From Streptomyces naganishii JCM 4654 (lineage in GTDB: Bacteria; Actinomycetota; Actinomycetes; Streptomycetales; Streptomycetaceae), in NCBI RefSeq assembly GCF_014650575.1, contig NZ_BMVF01000010.1, forward strand, positions 1 to 64,000: 64,000 bases of DNA, in the 5' to 3' direction. Each line of letters starts with the position of its first letter. The stretch's first letter is position 1. Shown here one piece after another: positions 1-8,415 of this stretch. Made by a program: the position numbers and the translations under genes. The notes under the pieces were generated by a model, which saw only the letters and a program-made list of their open reading frames with translations, searched no databases and was not told where the DNA came from.

Positions 1-16
1 GACGTCAGCTCAGATG

Positions 17-32
17 CCCGGAGATCTCCGGG
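17..32. repeat. 16-bp perfect palindrome
   Basis: CCCGGAGATCTCCGGG reads the same on both strands. It lies upstream of the XRE regulator gene and may be an operator or the end of a terminator for a gene left of the window. No further support. Confidence 0.4.
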
Positions 33-109
33 ACTGCCCGGACATCACAGAGACAGGACATGGACCACCACGAGCACCTGCTCGGCCTCAAGAGTGGTGT
101 GGGGCACTT

Positions 110-130
110 TTGCAAGCGGGTTGCTTGCAA
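110..130. promoter_or_regulatory. Inverted repeat, candidate autoregulatory operator
   Basis: TTGCAAGC and GCTTGCAA form a perfect 8-bp inverted repeat around GGGTT. The element ends 29 bp before the ATG of an XRE-type regulator, a usual place for an autoregulated operator. Binding is inferred. Confidence 0.5.
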
Positions 131-159
131 TTGTTAGCGGGGACGTGCAAGGTGGAGGT

Positions 160-702
160 ATGGCATCGCTCAACGTCGGCAACCTCGGTGAGTACCTGCG
201 CGAGCAGCGGCGCAACGCGCAGCTGTCGCTGCGGCAGCTCGCCGATGCCGCCGGGGTGTCCAATCCGTATCTGAGTCAGATCGAGCGCGGGCTGCGCAAG
301 CCGAGCGCGGAGGTGCTGCAGCAGGTCGCGAAGGCGCTGCGGATCTCCGCCGAGACGTTGTACGTGCGGGCCGGCATCCTCGATGCCGAGCGGGACCGGG
401 ACGACGTGGAGACGCGTGCCGTCATCCTCGCCGACCCCTCGCTCAACGAGCGTCAGAAGCAAGTGCTGCTCCAGATCTACGAGTCCTTCCGCAAGGAGAA
501 CGGGTTCGGGACCGGCAGACCCGACGACGAGGAGCCGGAGAGCCCTGGAGGCGGGGCGGGCACCGCCGACGGCGCCGCCGTCGGTGCCGACGGCGGCTCC
601 ATACGGGACGCCGGCTCCGCCTCGGACGCCGAACCCGCCGAGCGACGCCGTAGACGAACGTCCGGCGGCGGCGACACCGAACCGCGGCGGACGGCCGGCT
701 GA
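160..702 (+). CDS. XRE-family helix-turn-helix transcriptional regulator
   Basis: 180 residues. Residues about 8-65 form a classic XRE/Cro-C1 helix-turn-helix: LREQRR, then LSLRQLADAAGVS as the positioning helix, then NPYLSQIERGLRKPS as the recognition helix. A second helical part (about 75-120) is followed by a Gly/Asp/Arg-rich, probably disordered tail. The ATG at 160 is preferred to an upstream in-frame start at 94 because GGTGGAGG precedes it directly and the family consensus begins here. The perfect inverted repeat at 110-130 suggests autoregulation. The next gene, in the same direction, encodes a HbhA-like protein and may be a target, but this is only inferred from position. Confidence 0.85.
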   Translation: MASLNVGNLGEYLREQRRNAQLSLRQLADAAGVSNPYLSQIERGLRKPSAEVLQQVAKALRISAETLYVRAGILDAERDRDDVETRAVILADPSLNERQKQVLLQIYESFRKENGFGTGRPDDEEPESPGGGAGTADGAAVGADGGSIRDAGSASDAEPAERRRRRTSGGGDTEPRRTAG

Positions 703-836
703 TCCCGCGGCCGACGTGGCCGATGCGGTTCGCCTGTGGGGCTCGGGCCCCGCGGCCCGGGCCGCTCGCCGGCCGTACCCGCGGCACACCACAAAACCCT
801 CAAGCGACAGTGAACCGATCCGGGAGGACCGTCACC

Positions 837-1550
837 ATGGCCATCACCGAGGACCTGCGCAAGACCCTCAGCAACCCCACGCCGCTGTACTTCGCGGCGG
901 GTACCGCGGACCTGGCCCTGCAGCAGGCCAAGAAGGTGCCCGCCCTGGTGGAGCAGCTGCGTGCCGAGGCTCCCGCCCGCATCGACGCGGTGCGCAACAC
1001 CGACCCCAAGGCCGTCCAGGAGCGGGCCGCCGCCCGCGCCAAGGAGGCCGGTGCCCGCGTCAAGGAGACGCAGGAGAGCTTCCAGAGCAAGGTCACCGAG
1101 TTCTTCAACTCCCTCGACTCCGACCTGAAGAAGTTCGGCACGAACATCGACTCCGACCTGAAGAAGCTCGGCGAGAGCGCCCAGGACCTCGCGCTGCGCG
1201 GTGTCGGCGTCGCCGCCGAGTACGCCGTGAAGGCCCGCGAGACCTACGAGAAGGTCGCCGAGCACGGTGAGCAGGCCGTGCGCACCTGGCGCGGTCAGGC
1301 CGCCGAGGGCATCGAGGACGTCGCCGAGAACGTCGAGGAGCTCGCCATCGCGGTCGAGCCCAAGGCCGAGCCGGCCGCGGCCGGGCCCGCCGTGGCCAAG
1401 CCGGTCGTGAAGCCCGTCGAGGTCAAGCCCGCCCAGCCCGGGCCGGCCGGGGCCGAGGCCGCTTCGGCGAAGAAGCCGGCGGCCAAGAAGGCGCCGGTCG
1501 CGAAGAAGACCGCGCCCGCGGCGAAGAAGACCACCCCGCCTGCCAAGTAG
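837..1550 (+). CDS. HbhA-like, Lys/Ala-rich nucleoid- or heparin-binding protein
   Basis: 237 residues. The N-terminal two-thirds is a long Ala/Glu/Lys-rich helix with coiled-coil character, containing a near-duplicate pair of segments (LDSDLKKFG / IDSDLKKLG). The C-terminal third is low-complexity Ala/Pro/Lys with repeated AKKA/PAAKK units, like the tails of mycobacterial heparin-binding haemagglutinin and histone-H1-like proteins. Such tails bind polyanions (DNA or sulphated glycans). The ATG at 837 follows GGGAGGA (822-828); the longer reading from 723 adds only Arg/Pro-rich codons. No signal peptide is visible, so a cytoplasmic or nucleoid role is at least as likely as a surface one. Confidence 0.75.
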   Translation: MAITEDLRKTLSNPTPLYFAAGTADLALQQAKKVPALVEQLRAEAPARIDAVRNTDPKAVQERAAARAKEAGARVKETQESFQSKVTEFFNSLDSDLKKFGTNIDSDLKKLGESAQDLALRGVGVAAEYAVKARETYEKVAEHGEQAVRTWRGQAAEGIEDVAENVEELAIAVEPKAEPAAAGPAVAKPVVKPVEVKPAQPGPAGAEAASAKKPAAKKAPVAKKTAPAAKKTTPPAK

Positions 1551-1651
1551 GCGGACGCGGAGAGTTCGAGGGCCGGGCACCCTTGGGGTGTCCGGCCCGT
1601 TCTACGGGTACGGTGGCCGCAAGGAGTCGGAAGAAACGGGCGGTGGACGGC

Positions 1652-1999
1652 ATGCTGATGTTGGGCTTCGCGGGGTTCCTGGGGATCCTGAAGATCCTCC
1701 TCATGGCCCTCGCCGCGTTCGGGCTGTTCGACGCCGCCTTCCGGCGCGAGGACGCCTTCCGCGCGGCGGACAAGCAGAACAAGGTGTTCTGGCTGATCAT
1801 CCTGGCCATCGCGCTCGCGGTGAGCTACCTGTTCTCGATCTTCTCCTTCCTCCCCGTCATCGGCGTCATCGCGAGCATCGTCTACATCGTGGACGTACGC
1901 CCCGCCCTCAAGCAGGTCTCCGGAGGCAACGGCGGCTGGCGACGTCGCGGCGGCAGCAGCAGCGACGGCCCGTACGGCCCGTACAACGGCGGCCGCTAG
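1652..1999 (+). CDS. DUF2516 family small membrane protein
   Basis: 115 residues with three hydrophobic segments (about 1-24, 43-61 and 65-82), a loop containing FDAAFRREDAFRAADKQNK between the first two, and a Gly/Arg/Ser-rich cytosolic tail. The short multi-pass design and the RxxDAFxxAxKxxK loop fit DUF2516, an actinobacterial family of unknown function. The ATG at 1652 is the first start consistent with a membrane-inserting N-terminus; GGTGG lies just upstream. Same strand as the HbhA-like gene, 101 bp away. Confidence 0.7.
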   Translation: MLMLGFAGFLGILKILLMALAAFGLFDAAFRREDAFRAADKQNKVFWLIILAIALAVSYLFSIFSFLPVIGVIASIVYIVDVRPALKQVSGGNGGWRRRGGSSSDGPYGPYNGGR

Positions 2000-2112
2000 C
2001 CACCACCGGCAACGGCGGCCGCCGGCCACCTTCGGCAATGAAGGCGCCTGCCGCCACCGGCCGCCCGCGCGGCACACCGGCCGCACCGCGACCGGTCCCG
2101 CGCGGCGCGGCG

Positions 2113-3444
2113 TTACGGCTCCCGGTCCAGTAGGACGACGGCCACGTCGTCCGTCAGTTCGCCGCCGTTGAGGTCGCGGGCCTCGTTGACCGCTGCTCGC
2201 AGGAGGTCCTCGCCGCGCAGGCCCTCGGCGAGCTGGCGGCGGACCATCTCCAGCATGCCGTCCTGGCCGAGCCGCTCGCCGTCCCGGCCGCCGCGGCCCT
2301 CGATCAGGCCGTCGGTGTAGAGCATCAGGCTCCACTCGGCGCCCAGCTCCACCTGCATCCGGGGCCAGCGGGCGCCGGGCAGCAGGCCGAGGGCGGGGCC
2401 GTTGTTCTCGTACGGCAGGAGCTTGGCGGGCCGGCCCGGGGTGATGACCAGCGGCGAGGGGTGACCGGCCAGGCACAGGCCGGCGCGGCGCCCGTCCGGC
2501 GCGATGTCCACCGTGCACAGCGTCGCGAAGATCTCCTCGTCGGCGCGTTCGTGCTCCAGCACCTGCTGCAACGTGTTCAGCAGCTCGTCCCCGCACAGCC
2601 CCGCCAGCGTCAGCGCCCGCCAGGCGATGCGCAGCTCCACGCCGAGCGCCGCCTCGTCGGGCCCGTGCCCGCAGACGTCGCCGATCATGGCGTGCACGGT
2701 GCCGTCGGGCGTGCGCACGGCGTCGTAGAAGTCACCGCCGAGCAGCGCCCGGGAGCGGCCCGGGCGGTAGCGGGCGGCGAAGCGCAGCGAGGAGCCGTCC
2801 AGCAGCGGGGTCGGCAGCAGGCCGCGCTCCAGGCGGCGGTTCTCCTGCGCGCGCAGCTTGCCCTCGGCGAGCCGGCGCTCGGCCCCCTCGGAGCGCTTGC
2901 GTTCCACCGCGTAGCGGATCGCACGGCTCAGCAGCCGCCCGTCCAGCTCGTCGCGGAACAGGTAGTCCTGGGCGCCCACCCGCACCGCCTCGGCGCCGCG
3001 CTCGGCGTCGCCGGAGGCGGTGAGCGCGAGCACGGCGTGCCGAGGCGCGAGTTCGAGCACGTGCCGCAGCACGGCCAGCTCGTCGTCGGGGTCGGCGGAC
3101 CGGCCGGGCGCCGGCAGCGCCAGGTCCAGCAGTATGCAGTGGACGTCGTCGGTGAGCAGCCGCGCGGCCTCGGTCAGATTGCGGGCCGTGCGGACGCGGA
3201 TCGGCTTGCCGGACGAGTCGACCAGCGTGGGCACGATCGGCGAGCCGCCGGGATCGTCCTCGATCAGCAGCAGCGTGAGCTGGGCGCCGCCGGTGCCGTG
3301 ACCGGCCTTGCGGTTGTCCTTGTCGACCGTGATGTCCTTCTGCGGAGGCTGAGGTGCCGGAGGGCCGCCGCCGGGGGGCGCGGTCTGCGCCTGGCCGCTC
3401 TCCGCGGCCGGGATCGCTCTCTGCCGCGGTACGGGCACGGGCAT
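2113..3444 (-). CDS. Response regulator fused to a PP2C-type (SpoIIE/RsbU) phosphatase
   Basis: 443 residues. A Pro/Gln-rich N-terminus leads into a receiver domain (about 55-175) with acidic pocket EDD and a phospho-acceptor aspartate in ILLDLAL (D107). A helical linker (180-210) precedes a PPM/PP2C SpoIIE-type phosphatase domain with metal-binding motifs GDFYD (about 237-241) and GDVCGHG (about 255-261). By family analogy it dephosphorylates an anti-anti-sigma factor when the receiver is phosphorylated, feeding a partner-switching stress-sigma pathway; the partner is not in this window. The ATG at 3444 has a strong GGGAGGGAAGG upstream and is preferred to in-frame starts at 3477 and 3519. 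Confidence 0.88.
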   Translation of the reverse strand: MPVPVPRQRAIPAAESGQAQTAPPGGGPPAPQPPQKDITVDKDNRKAGHGTGGAQLTLLLIEDDPGGSPIVPTLVDSSGKPIRVRTARNLTEAARLLTDDVHCILLDLALPAPGRSADPDDELAVLRHVLELAPRHAVLALTASGDAERGAEAVRVGAQDYLFRDELDGRLLSRAIRYAVERKRSEGAERRLAEGKLRAQENRRLERGLLPTPLLDGSSLRFAARYRPGRSRALLGGDFYDAVRTPDGTVHAMIGDVCGHGPDEAALGVELRIAWRALTLAGLCGDELLNTLQQVLEHERADEEIFATLCTVDIAPDGRRAGLCLAGHPSPLVITPGRPAKLLPYENNGPALGLLPGARWPRMQVELGAEWSLMLYTDGLIEGRGGRDGERLGQDGMLEMVRRQLAEGLRGEDLLRAAVNEARDLNGGELTDDVAVVLLDREP

Positions 3445-3795
3445 CGTCCTGAATTCCTTCCCTCCCCCCGAGGGCATGTGGCGGGCACGAGGGGTCCTCG
3501 GCCCACCGACGGGGACCATAGCGGTAGTCGGCGCCGCAGCGGAATGGTGTGAGGCGTCCCGCTCGGCCCGCGGCCACTGTCATATGCCGCGATACCTACC
3601 GGAGTTGGACAGGCCGCCGCCGGGAAGGGGATGACGAAGCTCACGCCGGCCCCGGGACCGCCTCCCGCCCCGGGTGCGCTCCATCACGTGGCCCACGTCA
3701 CCGGGTGGGCCGCAGCGTCCGTCACCGGGTACGCCGTGGAAGGGGGCCGTCGCCCGGTACGTCACCGGGCGCGACCGCCCGCCCGCCGCCCTGTC
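3445..3795. other. Intergenic stretch without a gene
   Basis: 351 bp between the 3' end of the NlpC/P60 gene and the start of the phosphatase gene, both on the minus strand. It holds the phosphatase ribosome-binding site near its left end. The remaining short open frames lack coding character. Confidence 0.6.
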
Positions 3796-4905
3796 TCAGC
3801 TCGCGTCCGGCCGTACGACCCCCAGGATCGGCATGGTCCCCGCCCCCGCCACCGTCACCGTGCGCCCCGGCCGAGGGGCGTGGATGATCGCGCCGTCCCC
3901 GACGTACATCGCCACGTGGCTGGCGTCGTCGAAGTAGATGATCAGGTCGCCGGGGCGCATGTCCTTGACGTCCACGTGCTTCAGCTGGCGCCACTGCTCC
4001 TGGGAGGTGCGCGGGATCGGGTGCCCGGCCGCGGCCCACGCCTGCGAGGTCAGCCCCGAGCAGTCGTACGAGCCCGGGCCCTCGGCGCCCCACACGTACG
4101 GCTTGCCGAGCTGCTCGGTGGCGAACTTCACCGCCTTGGCGCCCGCCTCGGACGCGCCGGCCTTGACGTCCTTGAGTATGCCGGTGTCCAGCCATTGGGT
4201 CTGGGCCCGGTCGGCGGCCTGCTGCTCCAGCTGGGCCAGCCGCTCCTGCTGCCGCTTCTCCAGTCTGGACTGGAGCTTCTCGGCCTCCTCGATCCGCTGC
4301 TCGATCCGCTTCTTGGCGGCCGCCTTCTCCTTGCGGTTCGCCTCCAGCTCGCGCCAGCGGTCGGCCGCGTCGTCGGCGTACTCCTTCAAGTCCCGCTGGA
4401 TACGGGCCGTCTCCTCGATCAGCGCCTTGGTCGCCCGCTCGCCCTGGAGCACCCGGCCGGCCCCGTCGAGGAAGGTCTGCGGGTCGTCGCTGAGCATGAA
4501 CTGCGCCTCGGGCGGCAGCCCGCCCGTACGGTACTGCTCGCGGGCGGCGGCGCCGGCGCGGTCCTTCAGCCCGTCGAGCTTCTGCTGCTCGGCGACGATC
4601 TTCCGGGCCAGGTCGACGATCTCGGCCGACTGCTTCTTCGCCTTCTCCTCGGCCGCGTTGTACGCGTCGGTGGCCACGGCCGCGTCGTGGTAGAGCTTGT
4701 CCAGCTTGGCGCCGACGGCCTCGAGGTCCTTGTCCGGCGCGAGCGTCACGGAGGGGGACGGGGCGGGCGAGGACGTGGGGGAGCCGGAGGGCGAGGGCGC
4801 CGGCCGCGCGCTCGCGAACGCCACACCCGGCGCGCCCAGCACGGTGACCGCACAGACCACTGCCACGGCCGCCGCCAGCGCACTGCTCCTGCCCCGCCGT
4901 CCCAT
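3796..4905 (-). CDS. Secreted NlpC/P60 peptidoglycan hydrolase with coiled-coil N-domain
   Basis: 369 residues. A signal peptide (about 1-32, Arg-rich start, hydrophobic core, cleavage near AFA-SA) and a Ser/Pro linker precede a long heptad-rich coiled coil (about 58-235), as in RipA/CwlO-type endopeptidases. The C-terminal NlpC/P60 domain (about 252-369) has catalytic Cys282 in YDCSG, His330 in ASHVAMYVG and His342 in IIHAPRPG. It probably cleaves D-Glu-meso-DAP bonds in wall peptides outside the membrane, with the coiled coil acting as an autoinhibitory or FtsEX-type interaction module. I looked for a c-di-AMP riboswitch, which precedes some Streptomyces relatives, and did not recognise one. 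Confidence 0.9.
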   Translation of the reverse strand: MGRRGRSSALAAAVAVVCAVTVLGAPGVAFASARPAPSPSGSPTSSPAPSPSVTLAPDKDLEAVGAKLDKLYHDAAVATDAYNAAEEKAKKQSAEIVDLARKIVAEQQKLDGLKDRAGAAAREQYRTGGLPPEAQFMLSDDPQTFLDGAGRVLQGERATKALIEETARIQRDLKEYADDAADRWRELEANRKEKAAAKKRIEQRIEEAEKLQSRLEKRQQERLAQLEQQAADRAQTQWLDTGILKDVKAGASEAGAKAVKFATEQLGKPYVWGAEGPGSYDCSGLTSQAWAAAGHPIPRTSQEQWRQLKHVDVKDMRPGDLIIYFDDASHVAMYVGDGAIIHAPRPGRTVTVAGAGTMPILGVVRPDAS

Positions 4906-4934
4906 ACGCCGGACCCCCAACCCCTCAACCTGAT

Positions 4935-4947
4935 TTACCGTCAGTAA
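4935..4947. promoter_or_regulatory. Short inverted repeat upstream of NlpC/P60 gene
   Basis: TTAC-CGTCA-GTAA is a perfect 4-bp inverted repeat about 30 bp upstream of the hydrolase start. It resembles small TetR-type operators but is short enough to be chance. Confidence 0.25.
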
Positions 4948-5116
4948 CTTACGGGCGTCTGGGGGATCGTGCCATGTTCCCGCCCAAAACAACAGAGGTC
5001 GGATTCCCACCCGGCGACTGCCGTTCCCGCATCTGTGACGAACGACTCACGGAGATCGTTCCCTCCAGCTCACAGGGGGTGGGGCGGCCTCACCGCGGAC
5101 GTGCGGCGGCCCGGCC

Positions 5117-5947
5117 TCACCGCGGGCGGCGCGGCGCCAACGCCTCCCACGCCACCGTCACTTCACCCTGCCGCCACCGCCCCGGCCCGTCCGCCACCGG
5201 CCAGTCGGCGGCGAGATCGCGCACCGCGCGGATCCAGCGCTGGCGCGCGCCGTAGGAGGCGTAGGGCGCGGCGGCGGCCCAGGCGCGGTCGAAGTCGCGC
5301 AGGAAGGCGTGCACGGCCTCGCCGGGGACGTTGCGGTGGATCAGCGCCTTGGGCAGGCGTTCGGCGAGGTCGGAGGGGCGGTTCAGGGAGCCGAGCCGGG
5401 TGGCGAAGGTGACCGTGCGCGGACCCTCCGGACCGAGCGCCACCCACACGTGCCGCCGGCCGATCTCGTCGCAGGTGCCCTCCACCAGCAGACCCCCGCG
5501 CGAGTGCCCGTCCGCCGGGGCGAGCCGCGCGCACAGCCGCTCCCAGACGGCGGCGACCTCGGCCTCGTCGTACTGCCGCAGCACGTTCGCCGCGCGGATC
5601 AGCTGAGGGCGCCCCCGCACGGGGATCTCGAAACCGCCGTGCCGGAAGTCGAGGCCTTCGCGGGCGTAGGGCCGCGCGGCCGCGACCCGCGCGGGCTCGA
5701 TCTCGACGCCGACCACGCGCGCGTGCGGGGCGGCGGTGCGCAGCCGGTGCAGCAGCTCGACCGCCGTCCAGGGGGCGGCGCCGTAGCCGAGGTCGACGGC
5801 CACCGGATCGGGGGCACGGCGCAGCTCGGCGCCGTGCACGGCCGCGATCCAGCGGTCCATGCGGCGCAGCCGGTTCGGGTTGGTCGTCCCGCGCGTGACC
5901 GTGCCCACGGGCCGGCTCGGCGGCCGGGTCGCTGCGCGGGATGTCAT
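5117..5947 (-). CDS. SAM-dependent class I methyltransferase
   Basis: 276 residues. The SAM-binding fold shows as VAVDLGYGAAPWTAVELLHRL (motif I, D-x-G-x-G), VVGVEIEPARVAAA (acidic end of strand 2) and LIRAANVLRQYDEAEV (motif post-II). The C-terminal half has no recognisable substrate domain. Homologues are conserved in streptomycetes next to mshA, but the substrate is unknown to me. The ATG at 5947 is 7 nt after TACCCT read on the minus strand, so the mRNA is probably leaderless; longer upstream readings run into intergenic repeats. Confidence 0.8.
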   Translation of the reverse strand: MTSRAATRPPSRPVGTVTRGTTNPNRLRRMDRWIAAVHGAELRRAPDPVAVDLGYGAAPWTAVELLHRLRTAAPHARVVGVEIEPARVAAARPYAREGLDFRHGGFEIPVRGRPQLIRAANVLRQYDEAEVAAVWERLCARLAPADGHSRGGLLVEGTCDEIGRRHVWVALGPEGPRTVTFATRLGSLNRPSDLAERLPKALIHRNVPGEAVHAFLRDFDRAWAAAAPYASYGARQRWIRAVRDLAADWPVADGPGRWRQGEVTVAWEALAPRRPR

Positions 5948-5954
5948 GGATACG

Positions 5955-5960
5955 AGGGTA
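5955..5960 (-). promoter_or_regulatory. Candidate -10 element, leaderless start
   Basis: TACCCT on the minus strand, 7 nt before the methyltransferase ATG. Confidence 0.4.
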
Positions 5961-6008
5961 TGGGGGCACTCGGTGCCGTACGCACCCGCGTAACCAAGAA
6001 CACGTGGC

Positions 6009-6142
6009 GCGCGCACCCACCGCGCGGAACGCCGGACCTGGTGCGCGCACCCACCGCGCGCAATCCCGGACCTGGCGCGCACACCACGCCCCCGACAGGC
6101 ACACCACGCCCCCGACGGGCACACCACGCCCCTCGACGTGGC
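6009..6142. repeat. Tandem GC-rich repeats between methyltransferase and mshA
   Basis: Two families abut. A 34-bp unit beginning GCGCGCACCCACCGCGCG occurs at 6009 and 6043. A 20-bp unit beginning ACACCACGCCCCCGAC occurs at 6081, 6101 and, degenerate, at 6121. The whole 5948-6298 gap (351 bp) otherwise holds only the mshA ribosome-binding site and short frames that look like shadows. Confidence 0.7.
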
Positions 6143-6298
6143 ACGCCACGCCACCCGACGTCGAACGGTTGAGCGAGACTCGGCAATGATTGGGCAAAGA
6201 ACCCGCCGACGGGAAGTGGCCCGCCCCTCGCGGCGTTGCCTCTTGAGGGGCACTCAGTGCCCTACGCCCGGCATGCCCGCAGCAAGGAGGAACGCCCC

Positions 6299-7732
6299 GT
6301 GAGCCAGTACGCCGGCAGGCTCGCGCGTCGCTCCCCGGCGGTACCGGCGCGGCTGCGGCTGCACCGCCGGCCCCGCCGCGTGGCGATGCTCTCCGTGCAC
6401 ACCTCGCCGCTGCACCAGCCCGGCACGGGCGACGCGGGCGGCATGAACGTCTACATCGTGGAGCTCGCCCAGCGGCTGGCGGCGCAGGGCGTGGAGGTGG
6501 AGATCTTCACCCGGGCCACCTCCGGCGGCCTGCCGCCCGCCGTCGAACTCGCCCCCGGCGTCCTCGTCCGGCACGTCGACGCCGGCCCCTACGAGGGCCT
6601 GGCCAAGGAGGACCTGCCTGCCCAGCTGTGTGCCTTCACGCACGGCGTGATGCAGGCGTGGGCCGGCCACCGCCCCGGCCACTACGACCTCGTGCACTCC
6701 CACTACTGGCTCTCCGGCCACGTCGGCTGGCTCGCCGCCCAGCGCTGGGGCGTTCCGCTGGTGCACGCCATGCACACCATGGCCAAGGTCAAGAACGCCA
6801 ACCTGGCCGACGGCGACACCCCCGAGCCCGCGGCCCGGGTCATCGGCGAGACGCAGATCGTGGCGGCCGCCGACCGGCTGATCGCCAACACCGACGAGGA
6901 GGCCGACGAGCTCGTACGGCACTACGGCGCCGACCCCGGCAAGGTCGCCGTGGTCCACCCGGGCGTGAACCTCGGCCGCTTCCGCCCCTTCCCGGAGTCC
7001 CTCGGCGGGCCGTTCCCTCCCGTCGTTCCCCCCGGTGGCCCCTCCGGCGCCGACGGCCGCGCCCGCCTGCGTGTCGAGGACGTCATGGCCTCCCGCGCCG
7101 CCGCCCGTGCCCGCCTCGGCCTCCCGGCCAACGCCCTGATCCCCCTCTTCGCCGGCCGCATCCAGCCGCTCAAGGCCCCCGACGTGCTGCTGAGGGCCGT
7201 GGGAGTCCTCCTGGAGCGGCGGCCCGAGCTGCGCTCGCGGATCGTCGTGCCGGTGGTCGGCGGCCCGAGCGGCAGCGGCCTCGCCAAGCCGGAGGGGCTG
7301 CAGAAGCTGGCGGCCCGCCTGGGCATCGCCGACGTCGTACGGTTCCGGCCGCCGGTCGGGCAGGACCAGCTCGCCGACTGGTTCCGGGCCGCGTCGGTGC
7401 TGGTCATGCCCTCGTACAGCGAGTCCTTCGGACTGGTCGCCATAGAGGCGCAGGCGGCCGGGACCCCGGTGGTCGCGGCCGCGGTCGGCGGGCTGCCGGT
7501 GGCCGTGCGGGACGGCGAGACCGGGTTCCTGGTCCAGGGCCACGACCCGGCCGCGTACGCGCGCGTGCTGGACCGCTTCGCCGACGACCCGCTCCTGGCG
7601 GACCGGATGGGCGCCGCCGCCGCCCGCCACGCGCGGTGCTTCGGCTGGGACGCCTCGGCGGCGGCCACGGTCGAGGTCTACACGGCCGCGCTGCACGCCC
7701 ACCGCCGTCGCGTACGCTCCCACCATGGGTGA
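6299..7732 (+). CDS. mshA: D-inositol-3-phosphate glycosyltransferase (mycothiol biosynthesis)
   Basis: 477 residues, GT-B fold, GT4 family. It transfers GlcNAc from UDP-GlcNAc to 1L-myo-inositol-1-phosphate, the first committed step of mycothiol, the actinobacterial thiol buffer. The family hallmark HTSPLHQPGTGDAGGMNVY sits near residue 35; donor-side motifs SYSESFGLVAIEAQAAGTPVV (E-x7-E) and AAVGGLPVAV are near 390-415. Start GTG 6299 follows a perfect AAGGAGG; the ATG at 6236 lies upstream of that site. A Pro/Gly-rich insert (about 245-275) is longer than in mycobacterial MshA. The downstream YbjN gene overlaps by 8 bp but also has its own -10-like element. Confidence 0.95.
   Translation: MSQYAGRLARRSPAVPARLRLHRRPRRVAMLSVHTSPLHQPGTGDAGGMNVYIVELAQRLAAQGVEVEIFTRATSGGLPPAVELAPGVLVRHVDAGPYEGLAKEDLPAQLCAFTHGVMQAWAGHRPGHYDLVHSHYWLSGHVGWLAAQRWGVPLVHAMHTMAKVKNANLADGDTPEPAARVIGETQIVAAADRLIANTDEEADELVRHYGADPGKVAVVHPGVNLGRFRPFPESLGGPFPPVVPPGGPSGADGRARLRVEDVMASRAAARARLGLPANALIPLFAGRIQPLKAPDVLLRAVGVLLERRPELRSRIVVPVVGGPSGSGLAKPEGLQKLAARLGIADVVRFRPPVGQDQLADWFRAASVLVMPSYSESFGLVAIEAQAAGTPVVAAAVGGLPVAVRDGETGFLVQGHDPAAYARVLDRFADDPLLADRMGAAAARHARCFGWDASAAATVEVYTAALHAHRRRVRSHHG
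7713..7718 (+). promoter_or_regulatory. Candidate internal -10 element for the YbjN gene
   Basis: TACGCT lies inside the mshA 3' end, 6 nt before the next ATG, suggesting a leaderless internal transcript. Confidence 0.4.
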
Positions 7733-8255
7733 GGACAGGAGCGGCGGGACGGAACAGCAGCGCGCGGCGCTGGTCGTCGAGGACGTCCTGAAGGACGCGG
7801 AACTGGAGTGGGAGAGCCCCGAGTCCGGCACCTACGTGGTCAAACTGCCCGGCACGCGGAAGCTGTCGACCACCCTGTCGATGATCGTCGGCCGCCACTC
7901 GCTGTCCCTGAACGCCTTCGTCATCCGCCACCCCGACGAGAACGAGCCCGGCGTCCACCGCTGGCTGCTGGAGCGCAACCTCAAGCTGTACGGCGTGAGT
8001 TACGCCGTCGACCAGCTCGGCGACATCTACGTCACCGGCCGGCTGCCGCTCGCCGCGATCACGCCGGACGAGGTCGACCGCCTCCTCGGGCAGGTGCTGG
8101 AGGCCGCCGACGGCAGCTTCAACACCCTGCTGGAACTCGGTTTCGCCTCCGCGATCCGCCGGGAGTACGCCTGGCGCGTGTCGCGCGGCGAGTCGACGCG
8201 GAACCTCGAGGCGTTCACGCACCTGACCCAGCGGCCCTCCTCGGCTCCGGACTGA
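7725..8255 (+). CDS. YbjN domain-containing protein
   Basis: 176 residues spanning a single YbjN fold (about 15-155), related to type III secretion chaperone-like proteins. Conserved-looking stretches are LEWESPESGTYVVKLPG, HSLSLNAFVIRHPDEN and HRWLLERNLKLYGVSYAVD. No signal or membrane segment; cytoplasmic. Function is not established for actinobacterial members. It starts within the last codons of mshA (8-bp overlap) and is probably partly co-transcribed with it. Confidence 0.85.
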   Translation: MGEDRSGGTEQQRAALVVEDVLKDAELEWESPESGTYVVKLPGTRKLSTTLSMIVGRHSLSLNAFVIRHPDENEPGVHRWLLERNLKLYGVSYAVDQLGDIYVTGRLPLAAITPDEVDRLLGQVLEAADGSFNTLLELGFASAIRREYAWRVSRGESTRNLEAFTHLTQRPSSAPD

Positions 8256-8380
8256 CCTTCCCCGGCTTGGGGCCGGCCGCCGATTGCCGGTCCCCCGCCG
8301 CCAACTCGCCCGGCCGCACTACCACTTCCCCGCCACGGGCCGTCATGGCATGCTCATCACCGACGCACACCTGAACAGCG

Positions 8381-8394
8381 TTCATGCACATGAA
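8381..8394. promoter_or_regulatory. 14-bp inverted repeat upstream of beta-helix gene
   Basis: TTCATG-CA-CATGAA is a perfect dyad 21 bp before the start of the exported beta-helix protein; candidate operator. Confidence 0.45.
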
Positions 8395-8415
8395 TCGATG
8401 AAGAGGTGGTCGTAC

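Noticed and set aside
60..137. 25-codon frame MDHHEHLLGLKSG... before the XRE gene
   Set aside because: No ribosome-binding site of note and it runs through the likely operator at 110-130.
4906..5116. c-di-AMP (ydaO) riboswitch before the NlpC/P60 gene
   Set aside because: The conserved motifs of that riboswitch could not be found in the 210-bp leader.
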